Both the position numbers and the translations under genes were made by a program. A DNA stretch of 64,000 bases from Patiria miniata (taxonomy: Eukaryota > Echinodermata > Asteroidea > Valvatida > Asterinidae), in the NCBI RefSeq assembly GCF_015706575.1, contig NW_024037072.1, forward strand, positions 24,801,162 through 24,865,161, read 5' to 3'. Shown one piece after another: positions 46,001-63,625 of this stretch (position 1 is its first letter; each line of letters begins with the position of its first letter). The notes below the pieces were generated by a model. That model worked only from the letters and a program-made list of their open reading frames with translations, did no database searches and was not told the origin of the DNA.

Positions 46001-49000
46001 TTCCTAGTTTTTGAGTAAAATCCATATTTAGTGAAAACCTTGTGGAGATGTATTCATCTATAGAAATTGACCTGTGGACACGTACAGTATACAATCTTTT
46101 GTTCCCTATTGTGTGCATGTCTCCAGAGGGCATGGTGTATCAGATCGGTGCACCATGACATACATTGTAAATGCAGGAATGCCATGAGACATCTCTATCA
46201 CTATGGTATTTTGTGTGTCCAATAAATGTCCCATTAACATGCCAACTATAGTATACTGTGCTGTATACTGTTTTGTGTACATTGAAACACTAGCTGTGCC
46301 TTCCAAGAGCCCTTTAGAAAAAAAAATGCTATTTGGTTTATTTGTTTATTTGCTACTGCAGACGTACAGTAGTTGTCAGGTTGGCGCAGCAGTTCTTTCC
46401 TCGCCTTCCACCCCTGTGGCCCGGGTTCGATTCCTGCCCTGGCCACATGTGGATTGGGTTTACAGTACCCACTGGTTTCCATGGGTTTTCCCAAGAATGA
46501 TATTCTGGGCTTTTCCTCCCACCAATAAAATCATTGTCTTCTCTCTACAAAGACTTCAGGCTTGCTAGCTACAGTGCCTGGTGCACTTTATTACCATTAA
46601 TGAAATAAACAAATACAAAGCAATAATAATAATTACCATTCAATCATTAAGCTTGCTGGTACATGCAGTAAAATATTTTCTCTTTAATACTGTCTCTTCA
46701 GTTTGTACACGTATCGTATGTACTGACAAAAAAACTCCATACTGTTGTTACCAAGTCAACAGCTACATGTAGGCAGATGTTCGTTACCTTATACTGTGTT
46801 TAACTGCAGGCAATGCCTGGCAGTTGGTTCCAACTCAGCACATTGATTTTTTTTTGTAAGGTGGGGGGCTCGGGAATAATATCCTAACACTGAAGATAAA
46901 AATACAATCATTTTCGATCAATGCTGATTTTCTATACAACAACTACAGGCACATTATTAATCCTTCTGCATTCTGAACAGTCACAGACAGTAAAAAAAAA
47001 TCAGTCCTCTCCCTAGCCCGACTGCGTCTGGCCGTACAGTACTATCGCAAGCTCTGTAGTACGGCCAGACGCCCGATGCTTCCACAGAGACTGAATTTTT
47101 TGGGCCGCCGATGTAGCGATTTTGCTACATCTTTCGATCGCGATTATCTTTTCATCCAGGACACAAATTTCCAAAGTTAAGGTTCGTAGTCGTAGAGCAA
47201 CTCATACCTTTTCGAAAAAATGTTCTTTGGTCTCAATATTTTCATCCATCTGGCCACAAGACGAATTTCAGTCATCAGATTCCACAAATATCGTCCCCCA
47301 TGCGATCCCCCATGCGATTTCAAAATGGCGGCCGCGCTGTAATGTATGCACTATGCGAGCGCGCTTGGCCAAGATAATGAATATGCATTATTTAGTTCAT
47401 GACCTCGTGTTTGTATGGCCAGCCGCGCTGAGTGTCCGTAAAACGTCATAAACTATGATGCATATTCATTATGTTGCCCAAACGCGCTCGCATAATGCAT
47501 ACATTACAGCGCGGCCGCCATTTTGAAATCGCATGGGGGATCGCATGGGGGACGATATTTGTGGAATCTGATGACTGAAATTCGTCTTGTGGCCAGATGG
47601 ATGAAAATATTGAGACCAAAGAACGTTTTTTCGAAAAGGTATGAGTTGCTCTACGACTACGAACCTTAACTTTGGAAATTTGTGTCCTGGATGAAAAGAT
47701 AATCGCGATCGAAAGATGTAGCAAAATCGCTACATCGGCGGCCCAAAAAATTCAGTCTCTGTGGAAGCATCGGGCGTCTGGCCGTACTACAGAGCTTGCG
47801 ATAGTACTGTACGGCCAGACGCAGTCGGGCTATCCTCTCCCCTACCCTGTCTTTTACACAGGCTAGTTACTAACAGTCAGATCAAACATTTTGTATTTCA
47901 CACAAGTACTGAGACTAGTCAAATTCAGTCAACAGAGTAAAGCAGGTAAGTGGTACTGGTACAAACAGCTGGCTTATCAATCACCTACATTTGTACAGTC
48001 AAAGCATAGATTTTGATTTAATTTCTGTGGTTTTTCTTTCTTAGTTCAGTGTTTCAATTGTTCAATTTGACTTCAGCAAGTGCAGCCAAAATTGATATTC
48101 TTTGAGCAATTATCATTGCAACAGTGTTTTCACAGAAACCTTTACTTTCTCACTTGATTTACAAGTTGGTTCTCTCTGCAAATCAATGAAGTTTCATGCA
48201 GTAACTAACAGTGCATTACGGCGAGCTGGCACTAAAGCTGCTTTTCCATGAAGTGAACTCACTCAATATTCTTAAACTCACACATCCAGTCAATTGCCCC
48301 TTTGATGCCTTCGTGTTCCCGATTTTGACCAGGTATCCATGGATCCAGGGCTCAGGACTCCGCCATTTTTCATAAGGTAAACATGGCTTTGGAAGACTTT
48401 TCTCACATACTGGTATCTCATGGGGCCTATGAGGCCAGTACAACAGAACAGCCCCCTGCATCCCTTGAGGTTATTGCAAAACGTACACGTATGTTTAAAC
48501 AAGTTTGAATTCCCAATAAATTTTGTACATGAGTAAAAAGTGGTAATAGTTATGCGCCTATCAATTGTTTCCCCCACCCCTCCCCTCCCGGGCTCCCCCA
48601 CCCAAGACGTGGGGATTGTCACTTTTGAAGTGACAAAATCCCCACCAATTTAAGTGACAATCCCCGACCATGCCCCGACTTACAAACATGGGGCGACTGA
48701 GGCGCACTAGTGATTGCCTTTCCATTAGTACGCCAATGTTAACAATGTAATTTGAGTGACCAAAATCCCCACCCTGGGGCCTGAAAAATGTGACCAAATC
48801 CCGACATCGGACTTCGGGCAGGGGGGGGGGGACTGTTTACTGATGGATCTTTTCATCCCTTTTTTTGTCAAATTGAAAAACAGTCCACCAAAACTGACAA
48901 CTAACGACACAGCGCAGTGTATTCAGTGCGCCAAAATAACGTACATGTACATCATGATGTACATGTACATGTACATGTACATGTACTGTTTTGCGATGCA

Positions 49001-52000
49001 AAGCATACAATCTCCCCTCCATCCCAAATGGTCGAGCGGAATGTAGAGTTGACCTGCTGAGGTCACGCGAAGATCAGCGCACGCTCAACGTACGTAAACA
49101 CACATGACCATGACCGCTGTATTTCAACGGATCGGCAACGCGAGGTTGGTGAGTACAAACTCAGATTTTCCACCCAAACAATTGTCCCATGATCCAAATG
49201 TCAATCGTTCTAAAACATTTCAGAGTTCAGGGTTCTCCCCAGGATTTTTTCAAAACTGTGGGGGAAGTTTTGTTGTGATTCACCAACCTGCAAAGCCAGG
49301 GCGTGGAGTTCGGGGCCCGCTTAAGGGCCCCGAAAAATTTTGAACTTTAGAGGCCCTCTGGTGCATTTTAGAGCAAATCTGGGGAGTCTATAGAGGAAGA
49401 TTTTTCCTTAAAATTTAGAGGAGATCTTGTGATATTTTTGGTAATTAAAGATAAACAAATATCAAAATGTTTTACTTTAAAAAAATATCAACATTTCCAA
49501 ACCTGTGTTAAAACTTCCTGATCTAGAAAGTATGTACAAGCAAGTTTCAAATTAAGAAATTAAGGTGAAGAAAAAAAATCAATTTTGCTTCTGATTACAT
49601 GCCTTTCAAAATAGCGTCTGTAGGTCGAAAAAATTATTTCGCCAATTTTTTTGGCTGCCGATTGAATCATGGAGAAATAAAAACACGTGATTGAATGGAG
49701 CATATTGAACAAAAAATCATTTAGTTTTGTGCCTGGATTATTTTCCTTTGCACCACGAAAATTATCAAGACCGACCATCAAAAGTGATTAAAACTTGCCT
49801 CACCTAATTAAAAATATATTTGAGGTGGTTGATTCCACTATATGCTTAACGTACATCACGGCCCCTGGCGCCGTCAACATTCAGTCTGGCCGGTCGTACA
49901 TTGCGCCGTGTACACGGCGCAGTATCAGTGTGCATTACTGCACTGTGTACGGCCCATCCCATGTGGCCGAAAATTTTGTACTACTGCTTCTAAGAAGCAT
50001 GCTACGATGTTTCGCCACAAGTTCGAGCTTTGCAATCTCGTCATTTTAATGGAAAACACATACACAGAAAATAAAGATCACATTCTGTGAATTAATTTGC
50101 AAAAATTATCTTTCTCCATCGATGTCTGTTTGGTGCTTTTATGATCCAACTTCGGCCGACATCATCATCATGTATGCACGCACGAGGCAGTAGTCACTGG
50201 TTCCGGTCCTTCATCATAGCATTAATACTGTTAGCACGCGGAGGGAACCAGTGTACCATGCTGTATGCGCTAATATATAGCTGGGTCCTGGCGGTCGACG
50301 CGAAAGACACGTCATCGGTGCATTTTGATCACACATGCATCAGAAAAACGGGATTTTTGTCAAGATTTTGCATGTCAAGATGAAATAATGGCGTATAAAA
50401 CAGTGTATGGCGTATTATGTTGTGCATTTTAATGGCTTGTATAATAATTATATTGTGCGTATCGGGGGCTGAAAAATGTGATCGGCATTTTTGTCGGTGT
50501 ATCGGGCCGCAATTCCAGCGTATCGGGCCGATATGCAGGTTTGTACATGGGGAGAACCCTGGAGTTATAGATCAACCAGCTCAACTTTTTTGGTGGATTT
50601 GTGTTTCAGAAAGTGGAATTTCAGACAAAGGTATTTTGTCTATCAAAGCATGCAAAGGGCATTTCCAAAAGCCATAAAGTGGTAATCCTTACTTTTAGGA
50701 CCCCGTCCCTATATAGGAAGGGAAAGACTCACCAAAACAGTTGACTATAAAATGACACTCAAAATTGACATTATGATATTTCTTGGCACACTTAACAATT
50801 GGCAATGACACCTTCTTGACTATCACTGTCAGCAGGTTTAATTTTGTGGAAAGAGGGCAGGGCTTTGATTTATGAGGGAAATTCAGGGGTAAAAGACGAC
50901 GAAGACAACCAGAAAACAGACTCAAAAACCAAGGTGGCAAACGTGAAAGCTCGATGCGATGAAAGCTTGATGCTTATTGGCTGATAAAAAAAATGAACAT
51001 CTTGTTTATTTTTGTAGCAGCCAATCAGCATCGGGCTTTCATTATGTAGGGCTTTCACGCGTGTGAGAACTACAACATGCACATCTGACTGCGAAAAAAG
51101 GTAGGAAAGTCACATTTTCTTTGAAAGTGCTTTCAAAATTACAACTAACATGAGTTTATATGAAGAAAAAAGACTGCTTTAGCCTGCAAAAGTCACTTTG
51201 GTACTGGACAGTCAAACGCATGCGTACAAGTGCAAGTACGTACCCCCCGCGGCGCGCTCCGAGCGATCGAACCCGAAAATGACTGCGATCATTCTGCGCG
51301 CGTGCACGTTTCAAGTGTCAGGTTGTCTCAGTGCGGAAAGGGCATATTTTCATCATTTTTGCCGAAAAACCGACAGAATCCACCGATGTTTGTGGGGTGC
51401 ACATAACGTGAGTATGTCATGAGGTATTGTAAGGAGTTTAGGGGCAAACTGTGCAGCGGTTCTGTGGGAAATAGCTTGGTTGGGATGGACGTTTTTGTAC
51501 TTAATTAGTGTGGTAATCCTTACTTTTAGGACCCCGTACCTATATAAGGTTAAAAGACTCACCAAAACAGCTGACTAAATGACACTGAAAAGTGACATTC
51601 TGATGTTTCTTGACACATTTGAACAGTTGGCAATGACAACTTCTTGAATATCAGCAGGTTAAATTTTGTAAAAAGAGGGCAGGGCTTTGATTTATGAGGG
51701 GTTAAAGACGAGGCAGTGTATATTTTGCCGGAGACGGCAAACCTTTAGTAAACGTTAGTTTGCCGGATATGCACTGAACATGCGCAGTTACTGTTTTTTT
51801 GTACTTGAACCATTTTCCGGTGACAAGTTTTAGTCTGGCTCCATGCCAAAATTATCGTTGTTACCTCGTATTCACAAGATGGGATTCAGACCATTTTATA
51901 ATTTTGGGCTTTATTTCCCTTTTAAAAAAAATCCTCCAGAGCCACAAATCTGAAAAAAGAAAATGTAATACAATGTACTCTGCAAAAAATGTTTGAGACA

Positions 52001-53784
52001 TGTTAAAATAATAAAAGAAGAATATTCTTATTTATTTGGGATGAGAAAAAAAAACTTTAAAATGTGGTGCAATCGGAATCGAACGCGAGTCATCCCGCTT
52101 ACTGGACAAATGCTGGAGCCTTTGCTTAACCATTACACCAAACGTGCTACACAACGTTTGGTGGGAATTTAATACATCTTATAATTCAGCCCTATTTTAA
52201 AGAGTACAGCGCCCTCTGTTGATATGGATTGCCGCCGGCAAACCTTTAGTAATCGTTAGTTTGCCGTCATTACCTCCGGCAAAATATCCACTATCTAAAG
52301 ACGACGATGGCAAACAGAAAATATATTTAAATAGCAAGATGGCAAACTGCAAAAAAAAGGCAGAAAAGTCACATTTTCTTTGAAAGTGCTTTCAAAATGA
52401 CAACTAACATGAGTTTATCTGAGGAAAACAGACTGCTTTAGCCTGCAAAAGTCACTTTGGTACTGGACAGTCAACTGCAAAAGTCAGTTTTGAACAGAAC
52501 TCGTAAAAATAGAGGTGTCCTAAAGATAAGGATTACCACCATTAGGGTTTTGAGCTGACAACAATTTTACTTCTATTCTAGGCATGCTAGGAGTAAACAA
52601 CAACCCCACTCCTCACTACTCCTAGAACTATGAGGCTCCACGTAGTGGAGCCTCATAGAGTCAGAAGCCCGCAAAATTGTTGTCAACACAAAACACTAAT
52701 TAAGTACAAAAACGTCCATTTCAAATAAGCTATTTCCCACAGAACCGCTGCACAGTTTGCCCCTAAACTCCGTACAATACCTCATGACATACTCACGTTA
52801 TGTGCACCCAACAAACATCGGTGGATTCTGTCTGTTTTTAGGCCAAAATGATGAAAAATATGCCCTTTCCGCACTGAGCTAACCTAACACTTGAAGCGAG
52901 CATGCGCGCTGATATCGCAGTCATTTTCGGGTTCGATCGCTCGGAGCGCGCCGCGGGGGGTATGGTGTAGGAGCGGATTGATAGTATGCGCATGCGTACA
53001 AGTGCAAGTACGTACCCCCGCGGCGCGCTCCGAGCGATCGAACCCGAAAATGACTGCGATATCAGCGCGCGTGCTCGCTTCAAGTGTTAGGTTGGCTCAG
53101 TGCGGAAAGGGCATATTTTTCATCGTTTTGGCCTAAAAACAGACAGAATCCACCGATGTTTGTTGGGTGCACATAACGTGAGTATGTCATGAGGTATTGT
53201 ACGGAGTTTAGGGGCAAACTGTGCAGCGGTTCTGTGGGAAATAGCTTATTTGGAATGGACGTTTTTGTACTTAATTAGTGTTTTGTGTTGACAACAATTT
53301 TGCGGGCTTCTGACTCTATGAGGCTCCACTACGTGGAGCCTCATAGTTCTAGGAGTAACTCCTCACACAGTCACATTCCTGCACATCGCATCCAAAACTA
53401 CACAATACAATTTAGGCCTACCCCCCAAAAAACTTTTCCGGCGTGGCCCTGCATTTTGTAGTTGCTCCGCATCTGGATACTTAATTTCTTCCTTGAATTT
53501 AATGTTACATCGACAATGAACGACTTAATTAATGTTTTATATTAAATAATTTACCGTGCCTGTCGGAATTACCAACCCTTTCCCTTCTTTCTTCATAAAA
53601 ATCAGCTCGTCTGCTTACCTTTGAAAAAAGTTAAGGAAAGTTTGTACAGTTCTGGTAAACAGAATCCCCACTGAGATTCCACATCTTGTCCGTCATTTTG
53701 CGCTGAACTCTCCTTTGCTGAAGATGGAGGGTCTTCATCAACGATTGGGGTCATGCCGTCAGGAGAAACCAAGAAATCCGACAT
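30843..53784 (-). CDS. ACBD3: Golgi resident protein GCP60 / acyl-CoA-binding domain protein 3 (nine exons)
   Basis: The exons, in transcript order, are 53784-53619, 42322-42181, 38847-38707, 37416-37303, 36885-36798, 35594-35483, 34505-34371, 33345-33055 and 31060-30843. They total 1407 nt (468 residues and a stop), and every junction has GT-AG sites with matching phase. The protein follows vertebrate ACBD3: an acyl-CoA-binding domain (about residues 38-130, with the GNDRR motif), a charged Glu/Arg helix (130-187), a Gln-rich stretch (210-245), and a C-terminal GOLD domain (about 305-465, with VPTHEEG, FWEFATD and [14 protein letters not shown]). ACBD3 is a Golgi peripheral scaffold that binds giantin through GOLD and recruits PI4KB. 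The ATG at 53784 is chosen over an upstream in-frame GTG. Intron 1 (11.3 kb) is full of transposons. The protein is about 60 residues shorter than human ACBD3, mainly at the N-terminus and in the linker. Confidence 0.95.
31322..31853. mobile_element. Mutator-like foldback element in ACBD3 intron 8
   Basis: Termini TAGCCCAGGTTGGAC and its complement enclose arms that pair over much of 532 bp, including GAACTCCCCGTGTGAAG-type blocks near the centre. The 10-bp flanks AATGGGGATA (31312-31321) and AATAGGGATA (31854-31863) match at 9 of 10. A terminal fragment of the family is at 23645-23701. Confidence 0.75.
32768..32956. mobile_element. Palindromic MITE in ACBD3 intron 8
   Basis: AATAAATATGTGCTTGGCC at the left and its counterpart at the right enclose a strong inverted repeat, GTCCGTTTAAGACCAGCTG with CAGCTGGTCTTAAACGGAC (about 32818-32916). 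Related ends occur at 33420-33690 and 55140-55630. It ends about 100 bp from exon 8. Confidence 0.6.
33055..33345 (-). CDS. ACBD3: ACBD3 exon 8
   Basis: This is the longest coding exon (residues about 300-396). It encodes the first two thirds of the GOLD domain ([25 protein letters not shown]) and a following acidic Ser/Glu/Asp tract. The donor GG|GTTTGTG is not a strong consensus, but the phase to exon 9 fits. Confidence 0.93.
33420..33690. mobile_element. Repeat of the CAGTTTACCCATTCC / AATAAATATGTGCTTGG family
   Basis: It shares its start (CAGTTTACCCATTCCCATTGG, GTCGAGAGCCC) and end (CCAAGCACATATTTATTCCC) with 55140-55630. It contains TGGTTTTAAAC-type repeats. Confidence 0.5.
34371..34505 (-). 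CDS. ACBD3: ACBD3 exon 7
   Basis: This exon encodes residues about 255-299 of the Ser/Gly/Asn-rich linker between the Gln-rich stretch and the GOLD domain. Its boundaries are GCATAG acceptor and GAG|GTAAGT donor. Conservation is low here, so the call rests on splice sites and phase. Confidence 0.85.
35060..35430. repeat. Degenerate CCTCAATCCTCCAAAATCC repeat
   Basis: Several spaced copies of CTCAATCCTCCAAAATCCTC occur in one orientation. The same word occurs inverted at 37585-37985. The array sits in ACBD3 intron 6. Confidence 0.55.
35483..35594 (-). CDS. ACBD3: ACBD3 exon 6
   Basis: This exon encodes residues about 218-254, Gln-rich, with [20 protein letters not shown] matching the corresponding ACBD3 region. 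The CAG-rich tract is an ordinary, interrupted run. Confidence 0.93.
35657..36034 (-). mobile_element. 3' end of a CR1/L2-like LINE
   Basis: The minus strand encodes a typical reverse-transcriptase C-terminal tail ([44 protein letters not shown]), followed by a short 3' region ending in an ATT-rich repeat near 35660. It is a 5'-truncated remnant in ACBD3 intron 5. Confidence 0.75.
36798..36885 (-). CDS. ACBD3: ACBD3 exon 5
   Basis: This exon encodes residues about 188-217: the end of the charged helix and the start of the Gln/Pro-rich part ([14 protein letters not shown]). It ends in phase 0 at CAG|GTGAGT. Confidence 0.92.
37303..37416 (-). CDS. ACBD3: ACBD3 exon 4
   Basis: This exon encodes residues about 150-187, a continuous Glu/Arg/Gln helix ([13 protein letters not shown]...) that corresponds to the charged coiled-coil segment of ACBD3. 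Confidence 0.92.
37585..37985. repeat. Degenerate GGATTTTGCAGGATTGAGG repeat
   Basis: Copies of GGAGGATTTTGCAGGATTG occur at irregular spacing, inverted relative to 35060-35430. Located in ACBD3 intron 3. Confidence 0.55.
38707..38847 (-). CDS. ACBD3: ACBD3 exon 3
   Basis: This exon encodes residues about 103-149: the second half of the acyl-CoA-binding domain ([17 protein letters not shown]) and the start of the charged helix ([10 protein letters not shown]). Confidence 0.95.
38920..39379. mobile_element. Mariner-type foldback MITE
   Basis: Termini CAGCCTGTCTCAAAAAAAAT and ATTTTTTTGAGACAGGCTG lie between TA dinucleotides (38918-38919 and 39380-39381), as for Tc1/mariner insertions. The long arms also pair in the interior through AAGCCTGG/GGGCTT and TTTTGTCAAT-type blocks. 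It lies in ACBD3 intron 2, 73 bp from exon 3. Confidence 0.75.
39954..40615. mobile_element. MITE with GCACCCGATTTCA termini
   Basis: GCACCCGATTTCACGAAGC at the left and GATGAAATCGGGTGC at the right are inverted. The interior near both ends is rich in GCGTCGCAAC/GACGCGTCG words. No target duplication is evident. Confidence 0.6.
42181..42322 (-). CDS. ACBD3: ACBD3 exon 2
   Basis: This exon encodes residues about 56-102 of the acyl-CoA-binding domain, from [14 protein letters not shown] to [10 protein letters not shown]. The acceptor TTTACAG at 42323 and donor AAG|GTAAGA are clear. Confidence 0.95.
42607..43103. mobile_element. MITE with CATAGAGCTATA termini
   Basis: CATAGAGCTATAGTAAATTA at 42607 has its complement ending at 43103, followed inward on both sides by AGAGCGCTAACTC. 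The middle is GC-richer and carries no frame. It lies in ACBD3 intron 1. Confidence 0.6.
43104..46370. other. ACBD3 intron 1, TACATG-rich stretch without genes
   Basis: Short runs of TACATG/CATGTA occur many times (for example near 43408, 43625, 43790, 44050, 44700, 44800 and 45775), with a G-run at about 44023-44042. A 22-bp word, TTCTTGTTCTATGTATTGAA, is duplicated at about 45430 and 45452. No exon or recognisable element. Confidence 0.5.
46372..46565 (+). mobile_element. tRNA-derived SINE-like sequence
   Basis: The tRNA-like head has an A-box-like TTGGCGCAGCAG and a perfect B-box GGTTCGATTCC. It is followed by the body GCCCTGGCCACATGTGG and TTTCCATGGGTTTTCCC, a layout common in marine invertebrate SINEs. 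Located in ACBD3 intron 1. Confidence 0.65.
47014..47832. mobile_element. Mutator-like foldback element, complete, 819 bp
   Basis: Two arms of nearly 400 bp are reverse complements, from TAGCCCGACTGCGTCTGGCC to its complement. A perfect 9-bp target duplication TCCTCTCCC lies at 47005-47013 and 47833-47841. Each end holds a subterminal palindrome around GTCTGGCCGTAC. The arms encode the same short frame in both directions, an effect of the palindrome. The right arm is also present at 1-262. Confidence 0.88.
48941..48986. repeat. TACATG microsatellite
   Basis: About 46 bp of near-perfect TACATG/CATGTA hexamer repeat, interrupted once by ATCATGATG. It is the longest of many such runs in the window. 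Confidence 0.8.
49228..50561. mobile_element. Candidate hAT-like element with 5-bp target duplication
   Basis: Inverted termini CAGGGTTCTCCCC and GGGGAGAACCCTG are flanked by GAGTT (49223-49227 and 50562-50566). The 1334-bp interior has no transposase frame. The terminus looks hAT-like; the 5-bp duplication is shorter than the usual 8 bp. Confidence 0.55.
51712..52295. mobile_element. Element with 9-bp target duplication and an internal tRNA-like module
   Basis: Imperfect inverted ends of about 60 bp share GTATATTTTGCCGGAG and an inner GGCAAACCTTTAGTAA palindrome. A perfect 9-bp target duplication TAAAGACGA lies at 51703-51711 and 52296-52304. The duplicated partner locus near 50890 lacks the insertion, which confirms the boundaries. 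Inside is a tRNA-like sequence. Confidence 0.75.
52062..52150 (-). pseudogene. tRNA-like sequence inside a foldback-type element
   Basis: On the minus strand TGGTGTAATGG (A-box-like) and CGTTCGATTCC (one change from the B-box consensus) lie at tRNA spacing. The flanking arms GGTGTAATGG and TTGCACC give partial acceptor-like pairing. A functional tRNA is not supported. Confidence 0.5.
52617..53357. mobile_element. Mutator-like foldback element with 9-bp target duplication
   Basis: Termini TACTCCTAGAACTATGAGGC and its complement, arms of about 350 bp, and a perfect 9-bp duplication ACTCCTCAC at 52608-52616 and 53358-53366. Each end contains a small palindrome, ATGAGGCTCCAC with GTGGAGCCTCAT. 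The element ends about 260 bp from ACBD3 exon 1. Confidence 0.85.
53619..53784 (-). CDS. ACBD3: ACBD3 exon 1 (coding part)
   Basis: This exon encodes residues 1-55 plus one base, ending in the first helix of the acyl-CoA-binding domain ([17 protein letters not shown]). The donor is AAG|GTAAGC. The start ATG is at 53784. Upstream there is a CA-dinucleotide run (about 53831-53845). Confidence 0.93.
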
Positions 53785-55139
53785 GTCGGCGGCGCCCACT
53801 GCACGTCAAATCGGCCACGTATTCGTGAATACACACACACACACGCAGTAGAAAATGAGTCTGGCTCCGTACGCGCTATGTATTAGGATTCCGTATGGAA
53901 CAATGGGTGACCAGACAACAATTAGCGTCTTCCGGTATGTAGCGCGCCCTCTTATGTTCATTTGTGAAGAAATTTAGCAGACGACACTCACTGTTTAGGA
54001 AAGCCAAGCGGATGCGGGTTTTTACGTTTGTTTTGTACCATAGAGCAAGGAACAGATTTGTTGTATTTAATCGTGATCATATCAACATTGTAATCATATT
54101 CTTGCTATATTCAATCAACAACAGCGATAGGCAATGCGGGTATTTCGAAACCAGTCGGGTGCCCGGCAGAATGGCATATTCGGCCATCAGCCTCTGTCCA
54201 AAATGTTGGCCACCGGTATCAAATGAGGGGAATAATCGTCATAGCGATTTTTGGCAAGGTATACACCTCCAGAGTTGGAAAATATGTGATAGCATTGCAG
54301 CAGTGGCAGCTTTTTGTGTGGTATCACCCTGTTTTTCAAATTGTCCATCAAAATGCTAGTACCACTCTAGGGGCGGTATACTTTGCGCATGCGCACTATA
54401 ATCATTTATGCCCTGATTTGATACTGACCAAACCCCAGGCTGATGGCCTATATGAGCGTTCTGACGTAAAAAAAAAAAATCCAATGTTCTCCCACACGTT
54501 ACATAAATCGTACGAATTTGAAAGTTGTCACCCGTATAAAATATAAGTTTTAGAACTACTTGTATTAATTTGTGCCGAAAATATTGAAATTTTATTAAAA
54601 TAGAGGCAGTTTTCTGCAAATGCCCAGTTGCAGGGAACATTTTGGTGATTACGCTTTCGCTCATAAGAGCATGCACATATCGTGCCCTTCTGCCGGGCAT
54701 TATAGGCCTATTATCATCCAATACAATGTCACACACAAGAATTAATGGCACAAAAATAGACCTGTCGCAATTATTCTCTTTTATTTAACTAGAAGTTGTA
54801 AAATCTCAAACAACAGTTGGGCATGGCCAGTACTTGACTTTAAAATGGAGGTCAGAAATAATATCCGATAATTGGGAACAGAATACGGTCCGGATATGAA
54901 TATTCTGTCACCCGCGGTCGGTTGGTACGGGGGACGAAAATTCGGCCACACCGGCCGCGATCCCGCGATCCCCCGCCCCTTGCGATTGATTACGGCAGGC
55001 GGGTTGGTATTAATTCAGTCTTCTGATCGGTCCAATACATGTATCCCTAATTTTGTGCCCTCGAAATCGACAATACAAACCCAGCATAAAGAAGATGATT
55101 TGGAAAAAAAATGATTGAAATAGACATTCAGAACTCTCT

Positions 55140-55630
55140 AAGACAGTTTACCCATTCCTATTAGTCGAGAGCCCGTCACGTGCGCGGTTTTAAACGGTTG
55201 ACTGGATGAAACTTTTCCGGGGTTTGCTGTGTTCGAGCGCGCCAATAATAATAATATTTTACACTTAAATAATATAGCGTTTTACACTAAAATTTCAAAA
55301 CGCTTTAGAAATATATCAAAACTACAAAAAAGTTAACTAGTCAGTTAAAAAGTAGCAATAAAAAATAAAAAGGAGATTTTTAGTATTACTCGGGCATAGG
55401 CCTACCATAAACATAGTTGGAGGGGTGTTTTAAAAAACAGGAAGTAAAACTGTTGAACAAAATAGTTAGAAATGTATAATTTTGACTTGTTTTGACTTTC
55501 TTACCGAAAGATATTTTACGAATGGGAATAAGTGCTTGGCCGTCGGCCCGAATTATCAGCGACCAGGCGCCTATAAAGCCAGATTAAAAATTGCTTGTTT
55601 CTAACCGGCCACGCACATTTTATTCCCTTA
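55140..55630. mobile_element. Repeat of the CAGTTTACCCATTCC family downstream of the ABCC gene
   Basis: It starts CAGTTTACCCATTCCTATTAG and GTCGAGAGCCC, and ends CGCACATTTTATTCCCTTA, like 33420-33690. The middle differs and includes an AT-rich insertion. Confidence 0.5.
55618..55623 (-). terminator. Candidate polyadenylation signal of the ABCC gene
   Basis: AATAAA on the minus strand lies about 17 bp after the stop codon and inside the end of the repeat at 55140-55630. This would give a very short 3' untranslated region. Other signals further downstream are possible. Confidence 0.35.
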
Positions 55631-55639
55631 GTAATCGTT

Positions 55640-63625
<7,986 letters not shown>

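Larger units (their letters stand above)
50680..52490 (+). repeat. Tandem duplication with later insertions
   Basis: Sequence from about 50680 to 51210 recurs from about 51510 to 52475, sharing GGTAATCCTTACTTTTAGGA at the start and GTCACTTTGGTACTGGACAG at the end. Between them lies a half copy (about 51215-51507) of the foldback at 52617-53357. The second copy is interrupted by the element 51712-52295. Confidence 0.65.
53785..55639. other. Intergenic region between ACBD3 and the ABCC gene
   Basis: It presumably contains the ACBD3 promoter. No TATA box is obvious close to the start. A CA run lies at about 53831-53845. From about 55140 to 55630 there is a repeat shared with 33420-33690. Confidence 0.55.

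Noticed and set aside
47122..47724. Matching frames of about 100 codons starting [10 protein letters not shown]
   Set aside because: They are again a palindrome effect in the foldback element 47014-47832.
52838..53136. Paired frames with [12 protein letters not shown] on both strands
   Set aside because: These are the arms of the foldback at 52617-53357; no protein family is recognisable.
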